64,000 nucleotides of DNA from Oceanithermus desulfurans (GTDB taxonomy: Bacteria; Deinococcota; Deinococci; Deinococcales; Marinithermaceae). Of the stretch, positions 16,448 to 25,515 are shown piece after piece. Each line of letters begins with the position of its first letter. The stretch's first letter is position 1. A program made the position numbers and the translations under genes. Location: NCBI RefSeq assembly GCF_014201675.1, contig NZ_JACHEZ010000003.1:186001-250000 (forward strand), in the 5' to 3' direction. The notes under the pieces were generated by a model. The model saw only the letters and a list, made by a program, of their open reading frames with translations. It was not told the DNA's origin and made no database searches.

Positions 16448-18898
16448 ATGCGACGTTACCTGGTCCTGGTCCTCCTGCTCTTCGGCTTCGCCCTGGCCGC
16501 CCCCCTCGCCGAGATCCGCATCGAGGGGGCCGACCCGGTGCTCACCGCGCTGGCGCGCGTGGCCCTGCCCGTGGAACCCGGGCAGGACACGGCCTCGATC
16601 GACCTCGAGGCCGTGCGCGCCGCGCTCATGGACAGCGGCTACTTCCGCAAGGTCGAGGTCGCCCTCGAGGGCGACGTGCTGCGCGTCCGGCTCGAGCCCA
16701 ACCCCCCCATCGCGGGGGTGGAGGTGAAGGCCGAGGCCTTCCCCCCCGAAGAGCTGGCCCGGCTCCTCGGGGACGAGCTCGCGCTGGGGCCCGGCGCCAC
16801 CTACAACCCGGTGCGGGCGCGCGAGGGCGCCGACCGGCTGGCCTCGCTTTACCGCGAGCGCGGCTTCCCCTTCGCGCCCGAGGTGGCCCTCGAGACCCGC
16901 GAAGGCCAGGACGGGGTGCAGCTGGTCTACACGGTCAAGGAGACGCCGCCGCTCAAGAAGCTGGAGCTCAAAGGGGCGACCGTCTTCCCCGAGTCGGAGC
17001 TGCGCGCGGCGTTCAAGCCGCTGCTCGACCACGGAAGCTTCGCCTGGGACCTGTACCGCGCGGCCGTGGAGCAGGTGAACCGGCGCTACTTCGACGCCGG
17101 TTACCGTTTCTCGGGCGTCGACACCCGGCGTTCGCGGCTGGAGGACGGGGTGCTCACCGTCTTCGTGCGCGAGCTCAAGGTCGTGGAGGTGGACGCTTCG
17201 GCGCTGGACGGGGTCCAGCCCCAGGTGCCGCTCGGTGAGGTGCTCAACTACGACCGGCTGCTCGACGAGATCGCCCGGCTTTCGCGGCAGCTCGAGCGTG
17301 AGATCAAGCTGCAGCTCGAGCCCGTCGGCAGCGACGGGGTGCGCGTCGTCCTCACCCCGGGAGCGGTGCGCTACGGCAAGATCCGCGAGGTCCGCATCGA
17401 GGGCGCGACCGCGCTGGACCCCGGGACCCTGAAGCCGCTGCTGCGGCTGCAGCCGGGCGACCTGTTCTCGCCCGAGCTGGCCCAGGAGGACTTCCTGCGG
17501 ATCCAGAAGGCCTACCGGGAGGCGGGCTACGAGATCCGCGCCCAACCCGACTTCGCCTTCAAGGACGGCGTCTACCTGCAGAAGGTGCACGAGCTGCGCA
17601 TCGAGGGCTACCGCCTCGAGTGGCAGGGGGCGCACAGCACCAAGGACTTCGTCATCCTTCGCGAACTCCCCCGCCCCGGCGAGCTCTTCTCGGTTCCCGC
17701 CATCCGCAAGGGAATCAGCAACCTGCTGCGCTCGGGGCTGCTTGCGGAACCGCCCGCGGTCTCCACCGCCCCCGGCGCGGCCCCCGACCGCGTGGTGCTG
17801 GTGCTCGGCCTCAAGGAGGCCAAGTCCACCGTCCTGGCGCCCGCCGTGGCCTGGTCCAGCATCGAGGGCTGGAGCGGCCAGGCCACGCTCGAGAGCAAGA
17901 ACCTCTGGGGCCGCGCCCACCAGGCCAGCCTCAACCTGGTCTTCGGCGAGAACGACGCCGGGGACAACCTGACCCTGCGCGCCAGCTACAACATCCCCTG
18001 GCTCTGGCTCGACGCGCTCGACTTCCAGCAGGTGCCCACCAGCCTGAGCCTCAGCGTCTACACCTACCCCCAGGGCAACCTGCCGCTCGAGGACGCGAAC
18101 GGCAACGACACCGGCTGGGAGTACACCGAACGCCGCAGCGGCGGCAAGTTCTCCATAGGCCGCCCCTGGTCGGGCGAGCTCGAGAACCTGAAGGTCTTCG
18201 CCAACCTGGACGCGGAGTGGGTCTACCCCAAGCTGGAGATCTACGACCCCAACAAGCCCAGCACCCCCGACGAGGCCACCGCCCGCAGCCTGCTGCCCAT
18301 CCCCTACCAGAGCTACTCGATCGGGGCCTCGGCCACCTACAGCACGGTCGAGAACCCCCAGTTCCCCAGCCAGGGCTTCACCCTCACCGGATCGCTCGCC
18401 TACGGCCTCAACCTGCCCTACGGCGGCAGCCTCAGCCAGTTCGTTCCCGGCTGGGTCAACTTCAAGACCTACACGGTCGTCGAAGGCGACCCGCGCCAGG
18501 TCTTCGCGCTGCGGGCCTCGGCGGGCGCGGTGCTGGGGGATCCGCCGGCAAGCCGCGTCTTCTTCCTCGGTGGCAACCAGACCGAGATCACCACGCTGCG
18601 CGGCTACAACCCCATGGAACTCTCCGGCCGCTACCTGCTGGGCAGCTCGCTGGAGTACCGCTACGACTTCAACCTGCAGACCACGATCAGCCAGACCGTG
18701 ATCGGCATCCTCTTCGTGGACGTGGGCTCGGTGTGGAACCCCGGCGAGGCGCTGGACCTCAAGACCGGCTTCGGGGCCGGGGTGCAGCTGAACCTGGGCT
18801 ACGGCTCGGTGCTGCTGCCAGCGCTGCGCTTCGACTACGGCTTCAGCGCCGCCCACCCCAGCGGGGTCTTCCACTTCCGCATCGGCCCGGTCTTCTAG
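16448..18898 (+). CDS. bamA: Omp85/BamA outer-membrane assembly protein
   Basis: 816 residues. A signal peptide (MRRYLVLVLLLFGFALAAPL) is followed by several POTRA repeats to about residue 420 (recurring patterns such as FPESELRAAFKPLLDHGSFA and YREAGYEIRAQPDFAFKDG). The C-terminal half is a beta-barrel with alternating hydrophobic strands, the GGNQTEITTLRGYNP segment corresponding to the VRGF/Y lid-lock motif, and a terminal Phe (FRIGPVF) typical of outer-membrane proteins. It inserts barrel proteins into the outer membrane. Transcription ends at a strong hairpin just downstream. Confidence 0.93.
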   Translation: MRRYLVLVLLLFGFALAAPLAEIRIEGADPVLTALARVALPVEPGQDTASIDLEAVRAALMDSGYFRKVEVALEGDVLRVRLEPNPPIAGVEVKAEAFPPEELARLLGDELALGPGATYNPVRAREGADRLASLYRERGFPFAPEVALETREGQDGVQLVYTVKETPPLKKLELKGATVFPESELRAAFKPLLDHGSFAWDLYRAAVEQVNRRYFDAGYRFSGVDTRRSRLEDGVLTVFVRELKVVEVDASALDGVQPQVPLGEVLNYDRLLDEIARLSRQLEREIKLQLEPVGSDGVRVVLTPGAVRYGKIREVRIEGATALDPGTLKPLLRLQPGDLFSPELAQEDFLRIQKAYREAGYEIRAQPDFAFKDGVYLQKVHELRIEGYRLEWQGAHSTKDFVILRELPRPGELFSVPAIRKGISNLLRSGLLAEPPAVSTAPGAAPDRVVLVLGLKEAKSTVLAPAVAWSSIEGWSGQATLESKNLWGRAHQASLNLVFGENDAGDNLTLRASYNIPWLWLDALDFQQVPTSLSLSVYTYPQGNLPLEDANGNDTGWEYTERRSGGKFSIGRPWSGELENLKVFANLDAEWVYPKLEIYDPNKPSTPDEATARSLLPIPYQSYSIGASATYSTVENPQFPSQGFTLTGSLAYGLNLPYGGSLSQFVPGWVNFKTYTVVEGDPRQVFALRASAGAVLGDPPASRVFFLGGNQTEITTLRGYNPMELSGRYLLGSSLEYRYDFNLQTTISQTVIGILFVDVGSVWNPGEALDLKTGFGAGVQLNLGYGSVLLPALRFDYGFSAAHPSGVFHFRIGPVF

Positions 18899-18910
18899 CC
18901 CTCGCCGCGC

Positions 18911-18938
18911 CGTACCCCCTTGACTGGGGGTACGCTTT
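18911..18938 (+). terminator. Intrinsic terminator after bamA
   Basis: Perfect 9-bp stem CGTACCCCC (18911-18919) with GGGGGTACG (18926-18934), loop TTGACT, then CTTTTC. Confidence 0.8.
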
Positions 18939-18954
18939 TCGGGGAGGACCAATT

Positions 18955-18960
18955 TAAACT
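18955..18960 (+). promoter_or_regulatory. Leaderless-type promoter of the 18967 gene
   Basis: TAAACT, then GGTCTC and ATG 18967. Confidence 0.55.
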
Positions 18961-18966
18961 GGTCTC

Positions 18967-19389
18967 ATGGCCTACGAAGAAGGGCCCGAGGCCTTCGCGG
19001 AACGGTTTGCGGAGTACGCGGTGGCGGTGGAGCTCTTGCCCCAGCCTTTCGGCTACCCGCTGCTGGAGGCGGTGACCCCGGTGGGCGTGCTCTACCCCTT
19101 CGACCGCGGGGCGCCGCCGTCGCCCAGCGGCCCGGTGGAGCTCGTGCTCCACGCCGTGGTCGCCTCGTTCCGCTACCGCAAGCAGCCCCCGGGCGTCCAG
19201 GCCCTCGCGGGCGGCCGCCACCGCCTTTGCGGACGCGTCCAGCGCGAGATCGCGCCGGGCTTCTACCTGCTCGACTGCGGCCTGCCGCTGGTGCTGGCCT
19301 CGGACGAGCCGCTGGAGGCGGGGATGGCGATCGAGGTGACCGCCGAGCCGCCGCTGATGGCGTTCCGCAGCGAGGGGGGGCGCGTCTAG
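18967..19389 (+). CDS. Unknown 140-residue protein, partner of cyclase gene
   Basis: Soluble, no signal peptide, rich in beta-prone and proline segments (begins MAYEEGPEAFAERFAEYAVAV; contains LLDCGLPLVLASDEPLEAGMAIEVTAEPP with breaks). The last 50 residues look like a small beta-barrel. I recognise no family. Its stop codon directly abuts the GTG start of the large cyclase/ATPase gene, so the two are cotranscribed from the leaderless promoter at 18955 and may work together. Confidence 0.7.
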   Translation: MAYEEGPEAFAERFAEYAVAVELLPQPFGYPLLEAVTPVGVLYPFDRGAPPSPSGPVELVLHAVVASFRYRKQPPGVQALAGGRHRLCGRVQREIAPGFYLLDCGLPLVLASDEPLEAGMAIEVTAEPPLMAFRSEGGRV

Positions 19390-22300
19390 GTGCGCTGTTC
19401 CCGCTGCGGCGCGCGCAACCCCGAGGGCTTCCGTTTCTGCGGGCACTGCGGCCATCCGCTCAGCCCCGCCCCGCTGCCCCAGCGCCGCTGGGCGACGGCG
19501 CTCTTCTTCGACCTCACCAACTTCAGCCGCTACACCAGCGCCCACGACCTCGAGGAAACCCACCGCACCGTCCACCGCCTGCTCGAGCGCGCCCGCGACT
19601 GCGTGACCGCGCAGGGGGGGTACGTCGACAAGTTCTTCGGCGACGGCATGCTCGCGGTCTTCGGGCTGCAGAAGAGCCGGGAGAACGAACCCATGCGGGC
19701 GCTGCAGGCCGCCGCCTGCATGGTGGAGGCCACCCAGGAGGACGCGCCGGAGCTGCGCGGCCGCGTGGGGCTGGCCACCGGGCTGGTGCTCCTCGGCCCT
19801 CTGGGTAGCGAGCAGGGGCAGCACCAGACCGTGATCGGCAACCCCGTCAACCTCGCCCAGCGCCTGGCGGCGTCGGCGCCCGGCGGCGTCGTCTGGCTCG
19901 ACCAGGTCACCGCGCAGCTGGTTCCCGAGGCCAACCTCGAGCGCCTCAAGCCGCGCCTCTTCAAGGGGTTCCGCGAGCCGCAACCGGTCTGGGTCTTCCA
20001 CGGCTGGGGCGCGCGCAACCACCCCCTCTTCGGCCGCGAGCGCGAGCTCGCGCAGGTGACGGCCTGGCTGCTGGAAGCCGAGCGGGGCGGCGGCCGGGTC
20101 GCCGTCATCTCGGGACCGATCGGCGCCGGGAAGACCTTTCTCGTCGATGAGGCCCTGCGGCGCCGCTCGGGACGGCTGCGCACCCTCCACGTCCCCGACC
20201 TCGAGCTGGGGGTCCCCCTGCGCGACACCCTCCAGCAGGTGCTCACGCGCGGGCTGGGGCTGCCACCCGAGGCGATCCTGGACCGCCTCCCCCTCGCGGA
20301 CCTCGACCGCAGGGTGCTCGCCTACGCACTGGGCCTGGAGCCGGAACGGCCCGCGCCGCCGGAAGACCTCGAAAACACCCTGGTCCGCAGCTTCCGCCGC
20401 ATCCTGCAGCACCTCGCCGACGAACGGCCGACGGTCGTGGTGGTGCGCAGCGGGCCGCGCGACCACGCGCTGCTCGAGCGCATGCTCGCAGGGCTGCGGC
20501 GGGAGCCGCTGCGCGGCCTGACCGTGCTGGTGCTGCGGCGCTCGCCGGCCGCCGGCGCGGACCTGGTGCTCGGCCCCCTCAAGCCCAAGGACGCCGACGC
20601 CTACCTGCGCCACCTCAACCCCGAGCTCTCGCCCGAAGAGCGCGCGGCGATCTACCGCGAAAGCGGCGGCCTGCCGCTGGCGCTGCGCTTCCTGGCGCTT
20701 TCGGGCGACCCCGGCACCTCGGTGATGGCGGCCTACCAGTCGCGCCTGGACACGCTGCAGCCGCTCCACCGCAAGGTCCTGCTCTACGCCGCGCTGGGCC
20801 AGCCCGGAAGCTGGACCGGCCTGATCCAGGAACTCCTCGGGGAGGGCGCGCGCGACGCCGTGGCCGACCTGGTCGCCGACGGCTACCTGCTCGCGGAGAC
20901 GGCCGCGCGCGAGGACGAGACGATCCTGCGGGTGGCCGACCCGCTGCTGCAACGCGCGGCCCGCCTCTTCCTCTCGCGCGAGGAGCGCCAGCGCCTGCAC
21001 GAGGCGTACTGGCGCTGGCTCGAGCAGCGGTCCGAAGGCCGGCTGGCCGCCCTGGCGGCCGAGCACGCCCTGCTCGCGGGTCGGGAGCGCGAAGCCGCCC
21101 GCGCCTACCTGCGGGCCGGCGACGCGCAGAAGCGCGAGGGCATCTTCCGCGGGGCCGAGCAGCACTACCTGACGGCGCTGCCGCTCCTGCCCGAGGCCGA
21201 GCGGTCCGAGGCGCGGCTGCGGCTGGCGGCGCTGCACCTTGAAGGCGGCTCGCCCGAGACCGCCCTGCGGTGGCTCGAGCAGGAAACCTCGGCGGAGGCC
21301 GTGCGCCTGACGGGCCTGGCCCAGGCGCGCCTGGGAAGGGTGCAGGAGGCCCGCGTCAACCTGAGCCGCTACCTCAAGCTGCGCCGCGGCGACCCGGAGG
21401 TTACGCTGGCGCTGCTGGCGCTGGAGCCGCCCGCAAAGCGGCTGCCGCGGCTGCGCGCCATGACCGCCGACGGCCCCTCCGGGCAGCAGGCCGCCTACGA
21501 GCGGCTGCTCGCCGAGACGCTGGCGCAGCTGGGCCGACTGGAAGAGGCCGCCGCGGCGATGCGCACGGCCTACCGTCTCTACCTGCAAAGCCACAACGAA
21601 AGCCGTGCGGCCGAGGCCGCGCTCGCGATCAGCGGCTTTGAGTGGATGGCGGAACGGCTCGGCGTCGCCGCCGAGTGGGCCGACCGCGCGGTCGAACACG
21701 CGCGCAAGGCGCACCCGGGGCTGGCCACCACCGCCTGGAGCGTGCGCGCGGGCCTGTGGCTCGACCAGGGCCGCGCCGGGGCCGCGCGGGCGGCGCTGGA
21801 CCAGGCGGAGCAGCACCTGGACCACGCCCGCACCCCCGACGAGCGCGCCCGCATCCACGCCATCCGCATGCGCTTCCTCATCGAGACCGGCCGGCTGGCC
21901 GAGGCCGTCGCCCTGGGCGAGGAAGTCTACCGCGCCGAACCCCACCCCTGGCTGGCCGCCAACCTGGCCCTGGCCTACGCCCTGCGCGGAGGACGGCGCG
22001 GCGAGCGGCGTTTCCGCGAGCTGCAGCGCCGCCACGCCGCCGAGGCCACGCCCCCGGGCCGGCTCCTCTTCGCGCTCTCCGAGGCGCTGCGCACCTGGCG
22101 CAACGGCGGCGACCCGGTGCCGATCCTCAAGGCCGCGCGCAAGGAAGCCCGCGCCAGCGGGCCCTACCTGCACTACCTGACCCTGATCCTCTGGGGCCTC
22201 TACCTGATGCAGCACCACCCCCAAAGGGCGCTGGCCCTCGCCCGCCACCTGCAACGGCGCGCCAGCGCCGGAGGCTTCGTCGTCGTCGGCGAGACCGCGC

Positions 22301-22542
22301 GGTTGCTGCGCGCGGAGGTGGCGCTGGCCCGCGGCGAGCCCATCGAGCACCTGCTGCGCTTCGAAGCCTCGCTGGCGGCGCAGGAGACCTGGCGGCGCTC
22401 CCTCCTGCTGCAGCTGGAATCGCCCGCCCCCGGACCCGCCCGCGGACTGGGCGGCTACGGTATCCTGGGGGCGTGGGCCCGCCTGCGCTGGCGCGAGGCC
22501 CGAACCCGCGGAACCCATGGATCCTCGCGAAGAAATCCGTAG
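19390..22542 (+). CDS. Class III nucleotide cyclase/AAA ATPase/TPR signalling protein
   Basis: 1050 residues in four parts. A zinc ribbon (C3, C6, C17, C20) starts the protein. A class III cyclase domain follows (about 35-180) with both metal Asp residues, D41 in FFDLTNFS and D85 in KFFGDGMLAVFG, and the NPVNLAQRL motif. Next is a P-loop ATPase (Walker A GPIGAGKT, 242-249), and from about residue 500 to the end, TPR-like helical repeats. The layout matches the adenylate cyclase/ATPase-TPR regulators of many bacteria; whether it makes cAMP or only binds ligand is open. GTG 19390 abuts the upstream gene; the end overlaps dnaG by 26 bases. Confidence 0.85.
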   Translation: MRCSRCGARNPEGFRFCGHCGHPLSPAPLPQRRWATALFFDLTNFSRYTSAHDLEETHRTVHRLLERARDCVTAQGGYVDKFFGDGMLAVFGLQKSRENEPMRALQAAACMVEATQEDAPELRGRVGLATGLVLLGPLGSEQGQHQTVIGNPVNLAQRLAASAPGGVVWLDQVTAQLVPEANLERLKPRLFKGFREPQPVWVFHGWGARNHPLFGRERELAQVTAWLLEAERGGGRVAVISGPIGAGKTFLVDEALRRRSGRLRTLHVPDLELGVPLRDTLQQVLTRGLGLPPEAILDRLPLADLDRRVLAYALGLEPERPAPPEDLENTLVRSFRRILQHLADERPTVVVVRSGPRDHALLERMLAGLRREPLRGLTVLVLRRSPAAGADLVLGPLKPKDADAYLRHLNPELSPEERAAIYRESGGLPLALRFLALSGDPGTSVMAAYQSRLDTLQPLHRKVLLYAALGQPGSWTGLIQELLGEGARDAVADLVADGYLLAETAAREDETILRVADPLLQRAARLFLSREERQRLHEAYWRWLEQRSEGRLAALAAEHALLAGREREAARAYLRAGDAQKREGIFRGAEQHYLTALPLLPEAERSEARLRLAALHLEGGSPETALRWLEQETSAEAVRLTGLAQARLGRVQEARVNLSRYLKLRRGDPEVTLALLALEPPAKRLPRLRAMTADGPSGQQAAYERLLAETLAQLGRLEEAAAAMRTAYRLYLQSHNESRAAEAALAISGFEWMAERLGVAAEWADRAVEHARKAHPGLATTAWSVRAGLWLDQGRAGAARAALDQAEQHLDHARTPDERARIHAIRMRFLIETGRLAEAVALGEEVYRAEPHPWLAANLALAYALRGGRRGERRFRELQRRHAAEATPPGRLLFALSEALRTWRNGGDPVPILKAARKEARASGPYLHYLTLILWGLYLMQHHPQRALALARHLQRRASAGGFVVVGETARLLRAEVALARGEPIEHLLRFEASLAAQETWRRSLLLQLESPAPGPARGLGGYGILGAWARLRWREARTRGTHGSSRRNP

Positions 22543-24280
22543 CCGCCTCGACTTCAAGGCCGTCGTCGAGCGCTACGTGCCCTTGAAGCCGGCGGGCAAG
22601 GGCCGCTGGAAGGGGCTCTGCCCGTTCCACAACGAAAAGACCCCCTCCTTTTACGTCGACGAGCAGAAGGGGATGTTCTACTGCTTCGGCTGCAAGGCCG
22701 GCGGCGACGCCTTCAAGTTCGTGCAGATGATCGAGGGCGTGGGCTTCCGCGAAGCCCTGGAGAAGCTGGCGCAGGAGACGGGGGTGGAGCTGCCCGAGCG
22801 CGGGCCGGCGCACCGGGCCAGCAAGGACCTGATCGAGGTCAACCGGCTGGCGCTCAGCTACTTCCGCAACCACCTCGAGGGTCCGCCCCTGGCGTACCTG
22901 AAGCGGCGCGGCCTCGACGACGCGACGATCGAGCGCTACGCGCTGGGCTTCGCGCCGAAGCGCTGGGACGGCCTGGTGAACTTCCTGAAGCGGCACGACG
23001 TTCCCCTCAAACTCGGCCTGGAGGCGGGCGTGCTCGCCGAAAAGGACGGGCGCGTCTACGACCGCCTGCGCGCGCGGGTGGTCTTTCCCATCCGCGACCC
23101 CATGGGCCGCGTCGTCGCCTTCACCGGGCGGGCGCTCGCGGACGAGGACACCCCCAAGTACCTGAACACCCCCGAGAGCGACGTTTTCAAGAAGAACCGC
23201 CTGCTCTACGGCTACCCGGAAGCGCGCAAGAGCATCCGCGAGCGCAAGCGCGCCATCGTGGTCGAGGGGTTGTTCGATGTCCTCGCGCTGGCCCAGATGG
23301 GCTGGACCGAGACGGTGGCCGTGCTCGGTTCCGCGCTCTCGCCCGAGCAGGCCCAGCTCCTGGAACGCGCGGAGGCCGAGCGCCTCTACCTGGCCTTCGA
23401 CGCCGACGAGGCCGGGCGGCGGGCGACCCTCGCGGGGCTCGACGTCGGGGTGGCCCGGCGCTTCCTCACCTTCGCGGTGCTGCTGCCCGAAGGCCGCGAC
23501 CCAGGCGATCTGCTCACCGAGGCGGGGGGGAAGGCGGCCTTCGCCCGGGCGCTCGACGACGCCCTGCCGGAGGTGGAGTTCCGCTTCGCCGCGGCCGCCG
23601 AGGGCGTCGACCTGAACACCGCCGAAGGCAAGCGGCGGGTGCTCGAGCAGCTGCTGCCGCGCCTGACCGACGCCGAGCCCTTCGACCCGGTGGCCGAGGC
23701 CCTCAAGGCGGTGATCGTGGACCGCCTGGGGCTCGACCCACGCGCGCTCGAAGACCTGGTCCAAAGCCAGCGGCGGCGCCGGCGCCCGGTCGTGGAGCGG
23801 GCCCAGGTGGAGGCGGCGACGCAGGACCCGGGCGACCGCCTGCTCCTCCTCGAGCTGGACGTGATCGCCCAGCTGCTCGCGGTCGATCCGGACCAGTTGG
23901 CGGACTGGGTGCGCTACGTGGAAGACCACACCTGGCCGTCGGACGACGCCTTTCTGGCCGAGTTCATCCGCGTGGCCGAAGAAGAGGGGTACAAGCCCCG
24001 GCGCATCCTCGACCGCTTCGCCGGCCGTGGAGAGGGGGGTCGGCTCTTCGAACGGCTGATGCTCTCGGGCAGCGAACACCCCGCCGAGCACAAGGAACAC
24101 CTCGACAAGAGCCTCGCGCGGCTGCGCGAGGGTTACCTGCGACGCAAGCGCGCGCGGCTCACCGCGGCCTTGAAGGAAGACCCCGAGCACGCGCTCGAGA
24201 TCCTCAAGGAGATCCAGGAACTCGACCACGCCATCGAGGCCGAGCGCCGCCTCTACCGGGCGAACAACGGCGGCGGCTGA
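22517..24280 (+). CDS. dnaG: DNA primase
   Basis: 587 residues, near the usual length. The CHC2 zinc finger is C35, H38, C56, C59 (CPFHNEKTPSFYVDEQKGMF, then CFGC). The primase core and TOPRIM domain have LLYGYPEARKSI, VVEGLFDVLAL (catalytic Glu) and YLAFDADEAGRRA (DxD). The C-terminal region corresponds to the helicase-binding domain. It synthesises RNA primers at the fork. ATG 22517 is inside the end of the cyclase gene, so it is coupled to it; the usual partner rpoD is not next to it here. Confidence 0.96.
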   Translation: MDPREEIRSRLDFKAVVERYVPLKPAGKGRWKGLCPFHNEKTPSFYVDEQKGMFYCFGCKAGGDAFKFVQMIEGVGFREALEKLAQETGVELPERGPAHRASKDLIEVNRLALSYFRNHLEGPPLAYLKRRGLDDATIERYALGFAPKRWDGLVNFLKRHDVPLKLGLEAGVLAEKDGRVYDRLRARVVFPIRDPMGRVVAFTGRALADEDTPKYLNTPESDVFKKNRLLYGYPEARKSIRERKRAIVVEGLFDVLALAQMGWTETVAVLGSALSPEQAQLLERAEAERLYLAFDADEAGRRATLAGLDVGVARRFLTFAVLLPEGRDPGDLLTEAGGKAAFARALDDALPEVEFRFAAAAEGVDLNTAEGKRRVLEQLLPRLTDAEPFDPVAEALKAVIVDRLGLDPRALEDLVQSQRRRRRPVVERAQVEAATQDPGDRLLLLELDVIAQLLAVDPDQLADWVRYVEDHTWPSDDAFLAEFIRVAEEEGYKPRRILDRFAGRGEGGRLFERLMLSGSEHPAEHKEHLDKSLARLREGYLRRKRARLTAALKEDPEHALEILKEIQELDHAIEAERRLYRANNGGG

Positions 24281-24302
24281 ACCCGGGATCACCCCTTTTC
24301 GA

Positions 24303-24343
24303 CGACCCCGACCCCTGCTTTTCCGTCCACCCGAACGGGGTCG
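24303..24343. terminator. Weak inverted repeat between convergent dnaG and queA
   Basis: CGACCCCG (24303-24310) and CGGGGTCG (24336-24343), a perfect 8-bp pair with a 25-base loop and no T run. It could serve either strand but is not convincing. Confidence 0.3.
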
Positions 24344-24439
24344 CCGTATCCGGCCGCGATCCGGGCCGCGCAGCCAGCCGGGGTTCTGTGGGCCGCCGGC
24401 CGTCCTGCCTGATCCCGCACCGCGCACGCCGTACCGCTT

Positions 24440-24495
24440 ACCACACACCACGCACTACGTACTACGTACCACGTACTATGAACCACGAACCAGCC
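24440..24495 (+). repeat. Array of eight 7-bp repeats (ACYACGN)
   Basis: Eight consecutive heptamers with consensus ACYACGN run without a gap up to the queA stop codon. Six of them fit ACC/ACT + ACG/ATG closely; the first and last are looser. A related array in the opposite orientation lies at 59603-59681. The rest of this 215-bp gap between dnaG and queA holds only the inverted repeat and no gene I can see. Confidence 0.8.
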
Positions 24496-25515
24496 TCACA
24501 CGATCAGCATCGCGTCGCCCAGGCTGAAGAAGCGGTATTCGCGGGTCAACGCCTCGCGGTAGGCGGCCATCGTGAGCTCGTAGCCCGCGAAGGCGGCCAC
24601 CAGCATCAGCAGGGTGCTGCGCGGCAGGTGAAAGTTGGTCACCAGCCCGCCGACGACCCGGAAGCGGTAGGGCGGCCTGATGAAGAGCCGCGTCTCCCCC
24701 GCCCCCGCGCGCACCCCCTCGCCGGGCGCGAAGGCCGACTCGAGCGTGCGCACCACCGTGGTCCCCACGGCGACGACCCGCCGCCCCTCAGCCAGCGCGC
24801 GGTTCACCTGCGCCGCCGCCTCTGGGGGCACCTCGTAGCGCTCCGCGTGCATCCGGTGTTCCTCGATCGACCCCTTCACCGGCTGAAAGGTGCCCGGCCC
24901 CACGTGCAGCACCACCCGCGCCTGCTCGACGCCCATGGCCGCGAGATCCTCCAGCAGCCGCGGGGTGAAGTGGAGGCCTGCGGTGGGCGCGGCCACCGAA
25001 CCCTCCCGCCGGGCGTAGACGGTCTGGTAGCGCGCCGGGTCCACCGGGCGGTGCAGGTAGGGCGGCAGGGGCGTCGCGCCCAGGCGCTCCAGGCGCGGCC
25101 GCACCGCCCCCGAAAAGACCAGCAGCCGCAGCCCTTCGTCGTCCACCGCCGCCACCTCGGCGGCGAGCTCCCCGAAACGCACCCGCGCCCCGGGGCGCAG
25201 CCGGCGCCCGGGGCGAACCATCGCCCACCAGCGATCGGGGGCCTCCTCCCGCACCAGCAGCGCCTCGACGCGCGCGCCCCCCTCCTTCACGCCCGCGAGC
25301 CGGGCGGGAATGACCTTCGTCTCGTTGAAGACGAGCAGGTCCCCGGCGCGCAAGAAGCGCGGCAGCTCGAAGAAGCGGGCGTGCGCCCGCACGCCGCGGC
25401 CCCGCTCGACCACCATCAGGCGGCTGCGGTCGCGCGGCTCGACTCCTTCCTGGGCGATGCGCTCCTGGGGCAGGGGGTAGTCGTAGTCTTCGACGCGCCG
25501 TCCGGGCTCGTTCAC
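24496..25515 (-). CDS. queA: tRNA preQ1 ribosyltransferase-isomerase
   Basis: 339 residues. It transfers and isomerises ribose from S-adenosylmethionine onto preQ1 in tRNA to make epoxyqueuosine, the substrate of QueG. Family motifs: RVEDYDYPLPQERIAQ, RDRSRLMV, GDLLVFNETKVIPARL, APTAGLHFTPRLL, LHVGPGTFQPV, RRVVAVGTTVVRTLES and the C-terminal TNFHLPRSTLLMLVAAFAG. GTG 25515 overlaps the stop of the NYN-domain gene by four bases. Confidence 0.95.
   Translation of the reverse strand: MNEPGRRVEDYDYPLPQERIAQEGVEPRDRSRLMVVERGRGVRAHARFFELPRFLRAGDLLVFNETKVIPARLAGVKEGGARVEALLVREEAPDRWWAMVRPGRRLRPGARVRFGELAAEVAAVDDEGLRLLVFSGAVRPRLERLGATPLPPYLHRPVDPARYQTVYARREGSVAAPTAGLHFTPRLLEDLAAMGVEQARVVLHVGPGTFQPVKGSIEEHRMHAERYEVPPEAAAQVNRALAEGRRVVAVGTTVVRTLESAFAPGEGVRAGAGETRLFIRPPYRFRVVGGLVTNFHLPRSTLLMLVAAFAGYELTMAAYREALTREYRFFSLGDAMLIV

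Noticed and set aside
18920-18925. TTGACT as a -35 box for the 18967 gene
   Set aside because: It is the loop of the bamA terminator and lies 29 bp from the -10 box.
18895-22557. 1220-codon minus-strand ORF opposite the cyclase gene
   Set aside because: Composition is dominated by Gly, Ala, Arg and Gln as expected of a shadow frame; the plus strand has catalytic motifs.
24281-24439. tRNA or small RNA gene in the dnaG-queA gap
   Set aside because: No cloverleaf, no T-loop (GTTCRANNC) and no promoter seen; only a weak inverted repeat.
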